From positions 1-64,000 of the forward strand of contig JAFEUB010000718.1 of the NCBI GenBank assembly GCA_024529925.1: DNA of 64,000 nucleotides, given 5' to 3'. The notes beneath the pieces are model-generated. The model saw nothing but the letters and a program-made list of their open reading frames with translations. It searched no databases and had not been told where the DNA came from. The translations under genes were made by a program, and so were the position numbers. Each line of letters starts with the position of its first letter. Position 1 is the first letter of the stretch. Positions 1-13,902 of the stretch are shown in pieces. The DNA is from Ophthalmolycus amberensis. Lineage: Eukaryota > Chordata > Actinopteri > Perciformes > Zoarcidae.

Positions 1-3000
1 AAAGCTGCAGGTGACACATGAACTAGCACCTCAGGTCGAACCATTAATAAAGCATCAAGCATAAACCCTTTAGTTTCTTGAATGATGATCAAAATAGTAT
101 ATTCAAAACTAAAAAGAAAGAAGCCTACTTGTGAAATATGGGTAGGTATTAACAATCGTTTTAGACATGAAACACTTCTCACAGATATCACAAGCCGGGA
201 GGCCATTTGTCTTCCTTAGCTTCAAGTCCAAAGGGCTCCAGCTCACCATTATGATAGATAAGAACCAAATTGAGGAAGTACTGTATGAAGGTGGGGTGGG
301 AGATGAAAACGAACAGATGTTGAATGTGAGGAGAGGGTCAGAGATATGCAAGTCAAGAAAGTGAGAGGGGATAGGAATGATGAAAGAAGGGGGAGGAAGA
401 GATAGGAACAGATAAAAGAGCCATGACAGAAAAAGATAGGCAAAGATGAACAGATCAAAGTTATAGGCAGGAATACTCGTATCCCTTTAGCCCCAAGTTC
501 CTTCAGAGTTAAGGGTTGCATGGCGGAGAGAGAAAAATAGAAAGTCAACGGCATCTAAACGTTCATTAATGTATTCAAGGTCACAGAGAATAAAGCCTCA
601 CAGCCGCTGGGTGGGCTCCATCTCATGATCTGCTCTGGAAAAATGCATACGTCAACTGCGAATGAATACATAACACAAAATCAGCATGATGTCATGAACT
701 TGTTAATCAAAAGGCCTTTGTGCAGCACTATTAATTGGAGAGTAGATGTATACTTGATACAGAACTGTTGTTTTTCTGGCATTGTAATCAAAGAACTAGT
801 CTGATTTATCAGAAAAGGCCAAATTTAATTTTGTGTTCTTTCTTTTGGCAAGACCTGCAGCCTGTTGGTTCATTTCTTGACCATCGTGAAATTCCTTGAT
901 TGAAAAACATGTTTGAAAACCGCACAGCATACTCGTGTTTAACAGACATAGCAACGCCTGCCAATTATGTGGAGGAAAGTGGATAAAAATGTCTTTTCCT
1001 TTTTACATTTTAGGAATATCTGTGTAATGTCATTACAGAAACATCTATTTCCAAACTCTCAAAATCGGATTGAAATACACAGACACTGCCCCATAGCAAC
1101 GTAAAGCATTTGGTTAAAAGAGACAATAAGGGGCCACGACTGGAATTCAGAATCAATAGAAACGTGTAACCTGAAAACTGAGGGTAAACCAATCGGTCAG
1201 GAAACCTTACAGTCACTACCAACCACAGTCCCTCTGAAGCAACTGTATGTCAGAGTCATGGTACAGGTAGGTTTGGCATCATGAAGACACACCTAAACAT
1301 GCATATACTGTCTAAAATACATTCATAAAAACAACTGCTTTCTATAGAAATCCTCCTAGTTCAGGTTGATTTTATGACAACTGCAACAACTACTTGAGTT
1401 TATGAAGGACATGTTCGTCAGTCGCATTAAATAAATTAAATCAAGTATATCTGGCTGCTCTCCAAGAGTTGCAGATCACCTATTTTGAAGATAAAGTCAG
1501 TCCAGAGGTTTTAGACCATCCAACACGTTTCTGTTGAAATGTTTCACTGGGTTGTAAGTCACCAATGGAAACTGTTGGCCAGACTTTGCCTCCCCTTTTG
1601 TCATAATAAAGCACTGCTCAGTCGGACTGTGGCTTATCTAAGAAATCTCTCTTTCCGATTCCTGATTGCAGTCTGACTTGACCCCGACGATGCTTAAGAT
1701 TTGTTACTGGCAAAGAGGAAAATCTGTCTAAAAAAAGCAATTTATTCTAATCTCACAACAGGCTGGCTTTTATCTGATAACTGTGACAAAAAGAGATATC
1801 AAGGAAGCAGTGTGTGTGTATGTTTGTGTGGGTGAGTGCTGTCATGACTGTGTGTATTTTCAAAAAGTGGGTCTGATCCAATTACTCAGGCTCAGTAGAT
1901 TCAGTGCTGTCTGTTTGCATCAAAGCTGAGGCACACCATCTAACAGCCTGATCCAACCAATCACACAAGGCTGCCTCGAAAAACAAAAGCACATTCAGTA
2001 AAGGACCAACATGGGGCGGTCCACATACGTAGCCTGCACGCCTGGACTCTGGCCTACCAGCCACACATGAAACCAGCAGCAGACGGGACAAGTGACCTGC
2101 ACAGCTGTACATCGGTCTCTTGGCGCTGCCTGAACGCTGCACTGGGTTTCCTCTCCAACAGCTCTCCAGTGTCAATCTCCCCGGTCTTACTTTCCGTCAC
2201 TCGCTTGCCTGTGTCCACTAAGGGGGTAAAGGATTAGAAAAGTACTAAATCAGGGATCTAGGAGACCGTCTGTGACCTTTCCCAAACTGCTAAAGTACCA
2301 CGCACTGTTGAGCAATTAAGTTGGCTCATGTAGATCTAGCCTTGAGTGCATGTTGCTCAAGGAGCACAAATCATTCCGTGGAAACTCCCCCTACTAAAGC
2401 AGGTGCAACAATAAAGTTGTCATTCCTTACTCGTTTCCAACACTGACACTCTTTAATAAAGAAACATATCATGTAATAAAAGATGAATACAACATAGGAT
2501 GGTGTGCGGTATCAAATCAAACTCTCTGCACCTTCATCTTCTCTAGACTGCAGCTGGACTCTGGAGATCTGCTTGGAAGGCAGAATTCTTCGCCGTATTG
2601 GGCCGAAGATAAATCCGCTCTCCCTTTAAAGTGACTGATCGACATAATTCCTGATACACTGGCTTAGCAAATCCATGTGCCTCACTTCAAAATCAATACT
2701 AGCTGCTTTAAAATGATATAAGAATCATCAGGCTCAGCCAGTATGTAACCGTGGCATCGGATAAGGCACTGAATTCATTACCTCTGATGGTATCAATCCT
2801 GCGACGCCTTATTAGAACCCCTCACAGAGAAGCTTTTCTTACTATACTCCTTTTAAATCTTCCTCGTTCTCTCTCGACCGCCGCAGTCTGACAGCACACC
2901 AAACAAAGCCAGAGAACATTCCTGCCAGGTGTAAGAAGTAGACCCAGTGAATAATGAATGGAGCCTCAGAAAAGCATTACCTGCAGCCAGCTTTGTAAAA

Positions 3001-5637
3001 TCAAGTCTATTACAAGCCTTCTACAGGAATTCGGTTGAACTATCCCATTAGACATACGCTTTGCTCAAAGCCTGCAGGACAAGAGGATGCGTCTTTGATT
3101 CATCATGCAGTGAGAGGAGGGCTAAGATGCAGCTGAGGCATCAGGTAAGGCTGCATGTTAGAGGGAATTCATCCTTCCTGTCGTGAATGCCCAGTTTGCA
3201 AATAGATTAAATGTCCAATTATGAAATGATAAATGATAAATGATAAATGCCTAGATGCATGTTGAAATTCATGAGAAGTGAGACATTCCAGTGATAGGAT
3301 CCTTTGAAACTGCTGAGCTATCAGTTCGGGATATGACTCATGAATTAAGAAAAAAAAAAAGGAAAAGCTAGTTAAAGTAGATGTATAGCTATACCTCGGC
3401 CCTGGCAGGCGATCATGAATCGCATAGATGGAAGAGATGGATCAGCAGTTCCACTTGGTCTCTATATTTATGAGTAGAGGTGTGGGGGAGGGGTGGGGGG
3501 CTACTCAATTGTTCAATGTTTGCTTCTCCAAAGTATATAATTCAGCATATGCAGTCTGCATTGTTCTGTAATGTCGGCGCTGGAGGGAGAGAGCCAAACA
3601 AGCGTTTACTGTGACAGCAGCAAGAGATTTTCTGCAAAAGAGCCGAATCGATAATTCTTGCCTCAATCACTTACAGGCAGTTAACGAGCCGGTTCCTCTC
3701 CCTGAGCAATGGAACCACCATTTTATAGCAGAGACTTGGATACTTACAAAAAGATGATACGGCCATTTTATTTCTCTCTTTTACACATTCATGGAGAATG
3801 ATAGGGGTGACACGGGGGGCATCATTAACTCTTTGCTGTCCGCTGGAAGATCCACTCACAGGGTTAATTAGCAGAGGTGGTTAGTCAATTAGCAAACCGC
3901 CCAAACAATGGACATACTTACCAATAACTTTAGATTGCATTTGCTGTGTATTGTGCACTGTAACATGAATACAATATAAAATTAGTTTAGTGATTCAAAC
4001 GTCAATCAATCATCACTTGCAAAATACTGTGATTCTAATGTGCCATGGATAAGCCATGTTCATTTATGTTCCCAAATTCTGAATTGGAGATAGTTGGACA
4101 GCTCGCGAGAGCGTATACCTGCTGAAGTGGAAAAGAAAAGCATGTTTCTCTTTAAAGTTTTCCAGCCAGACAGATGAGTCTAATGCATGGAGTTTCCAGT
4201 GTTACAGCTTTTTGTATGCAAGTGTCAGACACAGTCTGCTTTGAGCTGCATTAACCCCATAATACTGACTTACATAGAGCTGACAAGAGACACAGAGACC
4301 GCTCCGAGCTGGGTGAGTAAAGTGAGGATGAATAATACCGTATAAAAAGACAAGGATTGAGAGAACATGTCCACTAAAATATTATACATCAAAACTCTTC
4401 CATGTTTCTTCTTCACGAGCTTGCTTTTGAGGAAGGTAAATGAGGGATATAATGGAGCACAGAGACACAAGGATGTGTATCTGGACAAAGGAGAGGCTGA
4501 CAGTTTATAAAAAGGACATGCATTAATCGATCAGCTCCTTTGGTCCAGCCAGATGTTTTATCTATGCAGCACTTGGCCATCAAAGAAATTGTAAATCATG
4601 GCAAGACACGCACGAACACTAGGGAAGTGAAGAAGAAATGTGTCTGTTGTCCTATGAGGAGAAATACACTATAAATAACACACTTTCACTGTGGTGCACA
4701 TAAATGATGAGGAACTCGAGAGCAGAAGATGAAAGTGAAACAATTAGACATGGACAATGCATCAGCACAGCAATACCCTAATGATTAGGAACCATGTGTT
4801 ACATTTGAAAAACTGAGGCATGGCAGAGTAATAACGGTAATGGCTTTCCAAATTCTACTTTCCATTTCAAACCCTCCTTCTTTCCAGTAAAGACTATCAA
4901 GAGGTTAGGACCCTTGAGATCTTTCCCCTCCCTTTCTCCACCGACATATCTGTCTCCTCCACTACCAACAGCTCCTCCCTGTCTCCTCTTATCCCAGTCT
5001 AAGTGGGTAGATAGTACTGTCAATTGTGCCGAGTAGTCATTCTTTCCTTCTGGCTGATAGTTTCATGCGTCTCAAATAGACTCTAATAATCAGTATTTGA
5101 CTGAACAGAATTAGATGCTGCACCTGTAGATTAACACAAGGGAGATACAGCCAAACTATTTATATTATATTATTAGAAATAATTATTTTTGAAAAGTTGA
5201 AAAAACATCTTGCGATGGTAAGTAAACATCACAGTGGAGTACACATCAAGACCAACACTGATTATTTTTGTACATTTACCTTTTAAACTGTGCATCAATG
5301 AATGTGCCATCTGGCAGCATTTTCGCCATATGCTTTTCACACAGCTGGATACTTTAAGCAGATGGACCAAAGTTTTGGCTGCTAAACTGCTGTCAAACTG
5401 TACTGGAGGCATGAAGCCAGGATGATTGTGTAGTGTCAATTTTCAAGCCAAAACTCACTTCGGTAAGTCCCCGTTCACTGACTTTCCAACAGAGAGCAGA
5501 TTAAACTGTTGATCAAAAGGTCAACACAATGTGAATTCTGTACAAAAACAAACTACAAAACATTTTTAAATCCGTAGCTACTGTTGGATTAAAGCGGCAA
5601 CTGTTAACATAACCACCTCCCACTACCCCCCTCCCCT

Positions 5638-5654
5638 CCCCCCCCCCCCCCCCC
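5638..5654. repeat. Poly-C homopolymer next to AC repeat
   Basis: Seventeen consecutive C bases follow a C-rich stretch and run directly into a short (AC)n tract. It lies in an intron and is probably length-variable. Confidence 0.9.
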
Positions 5655-7984
5655 ACACACACACAGGTTCTTCCTTTTATCCCTTCCTTCCATCCCTGAC
5701 CTATTCTCTCCCTAATAATGAAGTTCATTGCACTGATCAGCTACTTTCCTCTGCTTGCAAACAAACAAATCACCCAATAAAGTACACTTAAGTCACTGCA
5801 GTCAAACGGAGACAGGTACATCAACTACTTGAACACACAAAGCATTCGGTTTGGGCCTTTGTAAAGGCTTGAAAGACAGATGGTCAATGGAAAACACATT
5901 ACCAAGCTCCAGAGTCTTCATCACAGAGTGCTATAGCTTCTGAGATTTACTGTCTGTAGTTCGCTTACGAACATTGAGTTGTTCGTAAGTGAACAACAGC
6001 CAGTCACTGTTTTGCCCCATTTGAGCAGTAGGGCCAAATATTTCAGCAAAACCACATACTACAAAACCTGAAAAGTCCAATGTGATCGAGTTGTGAAAAT
6101 GAATGTGGGATCGGATAAGGCTAATTCAGAACACATTTGTTTCATTCATACTCTACTTCATTTATACTCCGATTCCCTGAGCCCACAGAAGTCACGAGAC
6201 AAACTAAAGTCCTGTTTGTTCAATTACTGCTTGAAGAACAGGCCTTTGCACAGAAAAGGAACAGTGGAGAAAATGTACCGTATGTCAGCTGAATGGAAGG
6301 AAATATTCTGCAAGGGGAATCCATCTTAGAAGTTGACAGAAGAGAGCTGTTAGCGAGCAAGCAGTCCAGAACATTGACTGTGACTTCATTGTTGCAGAAA
6401 GTTTTCCTCTCCAAGTCTACGTCAAATCCAGTGGTTGAAAGAGGGCCAAGTATAGCAAAGAGCATCCAGACAAGATTGAGGACTTGAATCATTGGCTAAA
6501 GAAAAGGTCTCAAGAGTGTCAGGATGCAATCTGTGACTGCTGTTTTCCAGGCCTACAAACCAATATGGCACCTAGTTTCCTTCTTTTGTCCGAAGATAAC
6601 TGCAAATATAAAAATAGATCCATAATGAATTACGCTCGCATTAATCTTCGTGTAATACATCCAAAGGACGAATTCGAAGGAAAGGACGAATTATCAGGCA
6701 ACTCCTTCACCTAAAGGACGAGTTATTACCTACAAATTGCCATGACAGACTGAAACAAATTGCTTTGCAAATTGTCTAGAATTAAAATGCACTGCCATGA
6801 CATTTTGTAATAATCAAGGCATGTCAATACATTGAGAAACAAGAATTAACTCTGCGAGAATGAGCCTTATTTCTCAACAGAGATACTATTTTCTTCGTAT
6901 GGGCCATTTGTACTTCAAAGACAGTTTTAAGACAGAAAGTCAGTTGGATTGAGTAACTGAAGTTGGTTATTAAATGTTTTGTTGTGAAGTCTCTCAGTTT
7001 TACAAGAGCAGAGCATCAGCTAATTATCTGGATGGCTGACTTTTACAAAAACGGGGCTCTTTGCTCTTTTATTACAGCTCTCTCTTCTCTCCTCTTCTCC
7101 CTTTTCTCCCTTCATTTCACACTGCGCAGATGAGAGGAAGGGTCTGGAGTACAAACGTTTGCACAAAACAAAAGATGAGAACACCACGAATATGACTACA
7201 TTCAGGTATGCAGGGAATTGTGTTGACACAGTCTTTGCTCCATCAATGAGCCAATACATATGGTCAGAGTACGCAGTATCAAAAACATGTGTGGTGTGGT
7301 CCTCTTCTCGAATAATTACCTCCTCTATGGTCCCACAAGTGGCCACATCACCTCATCTCTCCGAGCCATTCCCTGCTGTCGTGTGCCATCAACGCTTTCA
7401 CAACATTCAGAGCAACAACAACAGTATACCAGAGGAAGGCGGCCAGAAACTAAATACATTACCAACACAACAATACCTCAAGACTAACTCGATTCAGGAA
7501 TATATAGAACAGGAAATCGATTGCAACACCACAACATCTAGAATTAACTGTAAACTAAATAAATGTCTTCAAACATAAAATTATCTCCATCTCCTGTCCC
7601 CTGTGTGTCTCCAGTGGAAGCAGGAATCCTCCTGTTTTTAAACAGAACCATGAAGAAGGAGTGGAGCAGCACCAAAAGCAACCAAAGACTGAATGAGATG
7701 TTAAAGGGAGCTGAGGGGAGCCTTCCAAACTAACAAACACACACACACTACCTCCACCACACCAATCGTCAGAATCCTGCTAGAAAGAAAGCACCCTATG
7801 GTTTCTGCTCTACTGTAGGTGTGTTCCATGAACCAAAGTGCTGTTTGGAAAGAGGAAGAGGACAACCAGACTGAGTTGGACTGTTGGATTTGATGCTGGA
7901 CGTCTCAGGGAGGTTTTTGTATGCACAACAGAACACACAACTTAGTCCACCAAAAGAACCTGAGCCCCACCTGCTCCATCTGCA

Positions 7985-8002
7985 GTGTGTGTGTGTGTGT
8001 GT
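7985..8002. repeat. (GT)n microsatellite
   Basis: A perfect GT dinucleotide run of nine units inside the stxbp6 intron. Confidence 0.9.
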
Positions 8003-8160
8003 ACTATGAGTGAGCAAGTGAAAGATATACCAGAGACCCTGCATACTGGATTATGCACTGGCCTGACTGCATGTCAATGGGGCTTTCTCACAAATATTTT
8101 CCTGCTTTCCATCTTAAAAAGTTGAATAAAAGGGGGAAAAAAACAACCTATGCCTGTGTT

Positions 8161-8455
8161 TGTACCCAGGTTGAAACGATTTGATATATTGTACTATCAT
8201 AATATGGCATAAGTGTTGTCTTTTTCTGGTTTAAATGGCTGCATTCCAGTTAAGTGATGTAATAAAACCAGTATGCGCTAGCTGTTCTATTATTTGCCTT
8301 AACGCACTTTATATCCACATCACTGATGATTATTTAGTAAAACATATTATTGTGTAAATATTGTGAAAGCAACAACAGTCGACCCTGTTGCATATCGATA
8401 AAGGTAAAAACATAGTGATATTTGAATTTCTACATATCGCTCAACCTTACTCTAG
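8161..8455. mobile_element. Probable old DNA-transposon fragment of teleost type
   Basis: The stretch contains phrases typical of a common fish interspersed repeat: a GAAACGATTTGATATATTG start, an internal CATATCGATAAAGGTAA, and an end reading TTGAATTTCTACATATCGC followed by TCAACC. I recognise the style (AT-rich with ATCG palindromic phrases) but cannot assign the family or exact ends without a repeat library. Confidence 0.4.
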
Positions 8456-11191
8456 CCTAGCCTAACAACGATGACAGTGAAATATTCTTATGACTGCAGC
8501 ATTAAAACAGAAACCAAAGAATGTTTGTCTGACATCAGGCCTTGTGTTAAGGCCACAGGAGAGGACACATAGTTCCCCAACAAATGAAATGGATGGGCGC
8601 ATTGGATACATAATCGGAGGCTGAAGTGTCATTGGAGAGTGATAGCAATAGATAACGACCCAACATCTGCCACCATTCAAGCATCAAGGCCAGGTATGTT
8701 GTAGCAATCCAAAATATTTCAGTGGACACCATCTAGCAGGACAAAAGCCTTGAATGAATGAGTTCCAATTTAAGTCTTTCAACAATACAGACATGTCTTT
8801 GTGTGTATGGTCATTTTTCAAAAAGTCAGGTTCAAACAAATTCAAAGTAACACGTAAATTAATTTGAACATAACCCATATAGCCTTATTTTATAAGCTTC
8901 TGGAGAAAATTAGGCCGTCAGACAATGTTATACAGTTGACGTTGATCCGCACGTTTCTGGTGCCTCCTCTGCTTCACTTGGATGACAAGCTAGCTGGGTA
9001 GTCCTTAGATTTAATGTCAATGTAGAATAAGGCTATTGCAGGAACCCAAAATATTAAACACACACTGCTTCTCAGATGCATCAGTGTTTTGATTATCCAG
9101 TCAGCACGGTTCTGCTCTCTAGTCTAAATATTTGCTCAGTACCTTTTCCCCACGTTTGAACCAATGTCCTAGCTTATTTTGATGTCTTTTCCAAAGCTTC
9201 CAACATATTGCCATTCCAGCAGCTCTTAAATCATTTAATTTTGCCATCTGCTATCACTTGTCTTACCTTTTACCTTCAGTCTCAGCTTTCCTCTCCTAGC
9301 CCCAAGTTCAGGTCGCTCAAGCATTGAGGGGTTTGGCGGCGAGGAGCTGAGGCTGACGTGATAAGAGGGGGCAAGAGTGAGGGCTGAAGACAGTTCATGT
9401 TTTAAAGAGTCTGGCACAGAAATGAGCTGAGCTGCTGCTGCAGAAAGAGCCTAATTAGTCGAGATAACGACTGCCATAGCACACTGATAAAAAGAGGTTT
9501 TGGTACACACATGCACACACGCACACACACACATACCTTAACAGGGAATGAGGTATTAGTGTCATGCTGATGTATCTGGCCCTGTGTGAGTGGGCTGTCT
9601 GTCTCTGCTCTCAGTAAATACCGGGAGGCCAGCATCAGTCACTGCTACTACACTGGCTCTGTGAGAAGGCAACATTCTGCACAACAGAGCACAGACCACC
9701 CGCACACCCACGCCTGACTAAACTTCGTTAACTAACATTTGTCCAGACTCCCTGCGATGCTCGAAAAAGTTCTATCGGGTATATGCAATGTGGAAGTAAA
9801 ACTAAACTCGAAGATGTTATGTGCCAGGATAGCCGTTTCCCTGTTTTCTTCCAAAAATGTTCCAAGAACTATTTAACACCTTAACGTAGCATTAGTACTT
9901 TCTCAAAGTAATGTGTGTCTGTCTCAATGTCGGACTTCAAATGTGTCAATTGTGAGAAGTGAAACCAAAGATCACCTTTTCAAATTATGGTCAACTGACA
10001 AACTGACTGGCGGTGAGATCGCTGTTGCTTTTGTCAGTCAAAGTAAAATATGTTGGATGACATTCTGGAGAGTTGTGCATTAATATTTCAGAGGACTTTA
10101 GCAGTGTTAACTCCTCCCAGATCCTTATACATATGTATCCGTGGTCCATTTCCATCTGGACTTATAATGATCTAACCTTGGCAAACACACCACAACCTAA
10201 TACATACATACATGAATACAAAACGTCAGACTGGTGTGTTCCTGGACTGAGCAACCAAGGTCATAACTGATCTGACTTCATAAGCAGCTTAGATATACCA
10301 GAGAGCTACACAGTCCATCCATCTTACCATATAATCAATAGCCACGAGGCCGCTGATGACGAATGAAGTGAAGTGGAAAGTGCATTTCACAAACTGGTGT
10401 GGTAACTGTGGAGTCTATATTCTACATGGCCTTAGAGAAAACACTGACACTGGGCTCGGTGACTGAATGTAAGAGATCTTTGTCCCACCAACAAAGACGT
10501 ATGACAGACGGGAGGGATGACTGTGATATATACAGTTGTCATGATTCACTTACTAAAGCTTTTCAAATCAAATAATCCCTGTGCATCATATGATTACGTA
10601 CATCCTTTGTATTTTATGTTAAGTAAAATCAATTTAAAACAACACAAAGATTTTTAAAAAATACATCAAACCACACAAAAAGAGATGCAAACTAACCAAA
10701 CATGAGAATCCAAACATGTGACATACATAAGGCACAGCCTACGCATAAAACATGTAAACCTACCCACAAAATAACATGCCTGCATAAACGCACTGTGCAT
10801 GAACACATGGATAAAACATTGCTGCCCAGATCCCTTAGAAAAATAATTCACATTTGAACACAGGGCTCCCGATCAATTTTTCCCCCACAGACACTTCTTG
10901 CGACGCATGTTATGCAAGATTGACGTATTTCTTTCATCAATAAAGTTGATGAAGTCGACGAGTCACATGAGCCCTAGTTCAAATGCTCACAAGTATCCTG
11001 GTTAGGATGGCATGTCCCAGTTATGTGTTACACATAAACATATCCTGGATTTAGAAACCTGGATGGAGACACAACTGCACACAAATGATCAGAAACCTGG
11101 ATATTGTTCCTCATGTTTCATATAAACCTCATGTATCCTGGTGAGATTAACACTAGGACATGGCATAAAACTGTGATACTCGTGCCCATGT

Positions 11192-11218
11192 ACACACACA
11201 CACACACACACACACACA
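11192..11218. repeat. (AC)n microsatellite
   Basis: About 14 perfect AC units in the stxbp6 intron. Confidence 0.95.
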
Positions 11219-12462
11219 ATGTAGCCAAACACACTAGGCATGTGTTAATAACAGATAACTCAGACAAGGACGTCGGCTTACAACGATGTAGCAAAGTTAG
11301 GCCGCGGAAATCAAAAGGACGGCATCGCCTAAAATCAATTTAGAAACCAACAGATCATCCTCCTTTCCCTCACTGAACCGGCAACCTGTAGCAGTTACAC
11401 ATACAAACACACACAGACGTCAACAAGGGTAGAAAGAGGTGTTGAAAATCATGAGGATTGCTTTAAGGAGACCTGGGATGGGAAAGGAAGAAAATATGTT
11501 TTCAAAAATACAAACCGCGTAGACTAAAAGGCTACTCCAGTGAACTTCCACAGTGTCTTATCTACCTCAACTGGCCTCCCATCTCTCCTGCCAAACATTC
11601 TGGGGGCGGTCCAGTGTTTCAGCCTGGGGTCCAGCCATAAAGGCACCGCATGAATCCCAGTGATCAAAGAGAAAGCTCACTAACCAACTCGGTCCATGTT
11701 GAGCTTCTGGCTTCGCTCCGGCACACCCATTTGTCATCCAGACCCCTGTTGTTGTTGTGAAAGCGCTAACATACGTTTCTGTGTGTAGGTTAGCAACTCT
11801 GTGCGAACCTACTGTGTATAAGATCAAAGTCATAGAATTCTCATCACTGCACATGCTAGGAGCATGTGATGACCACAGAGGTGAAGTGAAAGCAGAGCAA
11901 GGCTGCCGAACAAGTCCGATTGGACAACGTTTATTTGATACAACGGGAAATTACAATTAATGATACGCAAACCATTTAAATGCTTTCGGCTGTGTAACCA
12001 ATCAGCAGTTGTTGCATTTAAGCTCTCATCTGCTTTGGGTTCACACTGGCTTATGACAAGTCACAGTCACGATGCACTTCCAGTAACTGTTCTTGAAGGA
12101 CTGTGCTACTGTGCTAGATCGAGCACAGCCTGCAGATCGCTCCAACAACAGGACGCACAATAAAATACTCCTTTCTCCAGACTCAGTCCGCACAGGTGGC
12201 ACCTTAAAGCCCAGTCAATTATTGGACCTAAGACAAGAGGTACATGGGTAATCTGCCTAATATGGTCTTATACATTAAAATATAACAATGCTGCATCCTG
12301 AGCATAGCGAGTGAAGACCATCTGACCAGATTGTACAATGTGCATATTTCGTTACACCGAACCATCTGAGAGGCCGTCATTGTTTCGAAAAGGGCGGGCA
12401 CTTTCAAAAAAGTACTTTGGATGTACCGTCTGTCAATCAAACTGCTGTTGCAGCCTCTACAC

Positions 12463-12560
12463 CAGCGGTTCCCAAACTTTTTAGGCCACGCACCCCCTTC
12501 TACATCCCGACCGGGTTCACACACCCCCAATCCCCCCCCCCCCCGAGGGGTTTAGAATGA
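12463..12560 (+). mobile_element. hAT-like terminal sequence (MITE remnant)
   Basis: The segment starts CAGCGGTTCCCAAACTTTTT. This CAG-GGTTCCCAAACTTTTT form is the well-known terminal inverted repeat of many hAT-family transposons (established knowledge). It is followed by the usual C-rich stretch. I did not find a matching inverted end nearby, so only one end, or a truncated copy, is supported. Confidence 0.5.
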
Positions 12561-13682
12561 GTAATTTCTCCCTTGATGTGGAAATGATGTGTTGCTTGAT
12601 TTTCACTTGTCTTTATGCCAATCTCATCACGTCCCCCAGCAGCTTTCACCTTTGTGCCCAATTTCAGCTTTGCTGCTCTAAAATCTATTAAAGTCCCCGC
12701 ATATCATATACTGCTTAGCCTGCATGACATAATTGAAATGCATAAATGATCTGATCTTCTAGCCTCCTTGATTTTTTTTTTACGTGACATTATATGGGTA
12801 GATTTCGAGATTGATCTCGAGTGGAAAGCTGTTGACTTGACTAATTGTTTACTCTAGTTGTAATTTTATTTCTCCCCATCTCTCTCCTTTCCTGGCATTA
12901 GTCTACTCTTCACTTTTTAATAACGGCAATATATTCCTTCCAAAATTAATCAATTCATCTTGGACAACTCAGGACATACAAATATAACACAAATAATGCA
13001 AAATCTGTATTTATCTAGGATTGCCCATTCTTTATTTGATACAAATGGCTTTTTTGTGTTTGAGCCCGAGTGTGTAAACACAGGTCAGTGTTGAGCAGCT
13101 ACCAGAGGAAAACCTTGAATTTGAATCTGCACAGAGAGTTTGTACAAGCCTTCGTGCTGTACGGATATACTCCTCCTAGTCACAACGAAACAACTTTGAA
13201 CCTTTAAGTGATCGAATCTGCTGCTGCCAAAGCACAGTTTACCACACTTTAAAATGGTAGGATTAAGAAAAGCCATTGATCTTCATAAGCAGTTCTGCCG
13301 GCACTGATATTAATATGCTCCAGTCATTCTCCTCCTCGTGAATAATATGCATGGCTAATTCAATTAACAAGCAATATCTTAGATAAACATTCAAATAAGG
13401 GGAGAAAAAAACAATGATTCACTTTCAGCGTGAATCTAATCTCAAAAGGATTGACCTAAAGCCCAGCAGTGATTTGATTTAGCGTGTCATTCTTTTGGCA
13501 AAGGAAACGTTAACACTCGTCAGAGTAAACATTAGCCGGAGAATTAAGGGAGACGCGCTGACATGTGACTTTGACTCGCAACAGCCCAAGCAACACACAT
13601 ATAGATAGACAAACACATGAAAGCCATTCAAACACAGAGAGCAGAGTAAAGCGGAGAGAAGAGAGTTGCATTCGTCCCCTAC

Positions 13683-13836
13683 CTGAGACACAGATGAAGG
13701 TCATGTAGTCTCCCTGCCCACCAGTGGCCAGGAAGGGGACCTTCTTCTTGGTCCTCCGCTTCACCTGCACAGCAGCAAGCATCTTCTCGTCGTGGGGTGT
13801 GAATACCACCTTGTTGATGGCTGACTTGGCACTCAT
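13683..13836 (-). CDS. stxbp6: Amisyn (syntaxin-binding protein 6), first coding exon
   Basis: The minus-strand exon starts at ATG 13836 and encodes 51 codons plus one base. It begins MSAKSAINK, continues through VQVKRRTKKK and PFLATGGQG, and ends at FICVS. This is the N-terminus I know from vertebrate STXBP6/amisyn, with conservative changes from the human protein. Amisyn is a brain-enriched protein with a C-terminal SNARE-like coiled coil. It binds syntaxin and SNAP-25, forms non-fusogenic complexes and restrains regulated exocytosis (established knowledge). Its N-terminal part carries a PH-like fold that binds phosphoinositides. The exon has a good acceptor (CCCTTTCAG|GAAG, exon start 13902, so 66 nt of 5' UTR) and donor (TCAG|GTAGGG). 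Only this coding exon is in the window. The next exons, including the SNARE-like part, must lie to the left. The acceptor's pyrimidine tract is mostly a 13-C homopolymer. Confidence 0.92.
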
Positions 13837-13902
13837 CTCCGAAGTAAGCGGGGGTTAACAGCTGGCGAACAGTATCAGTGGCGAGGACACGATCCACTCT
13901 TC
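13837..13902 (-). other. stxbp6: stxbp6 5' UTR part of exon 2
   Basis: These 66 bases lie between the splice acceptor (AG at 13903-13904) and the start codon. The acceptor is preceded on the minus strand by CT repeats, 13 C and TTT, a strong polypyrimidine tract. The joined exon 1 would be the non-coding exon ending at 22024. Confidence 0.75.

Larger units (their letters stand above)
1..13682 (-). other. stxbp6: Partial intron of stxbp6 (downstream of first coding exon)
   Basis: The donor GT of this intron is at 13681-13682 (minus reading TCAG|GTAGGG). I looked on the minus strand for the next stxbp6 coding exon and found none, so the intron runs off the left edge. The human gene also has very long introns here (established knowledge). 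The stretch holds only short chance ORFs, a 17-C run at 5638-5654 followed by AC repeats, small GT/AC tracts at 7985-8002 and 9509-9534, an old teleost repeat near 8161-8455 and a hAT-like end near 12463. I see no other gene. Confidence 0.7.

Noticed and set aside
1..13682. Further stxbp6 coding exons
   Set aside because: I searched the minus strand for the next amisyn segment and saw no matching frame with splice sites. They are presumed outside the window.
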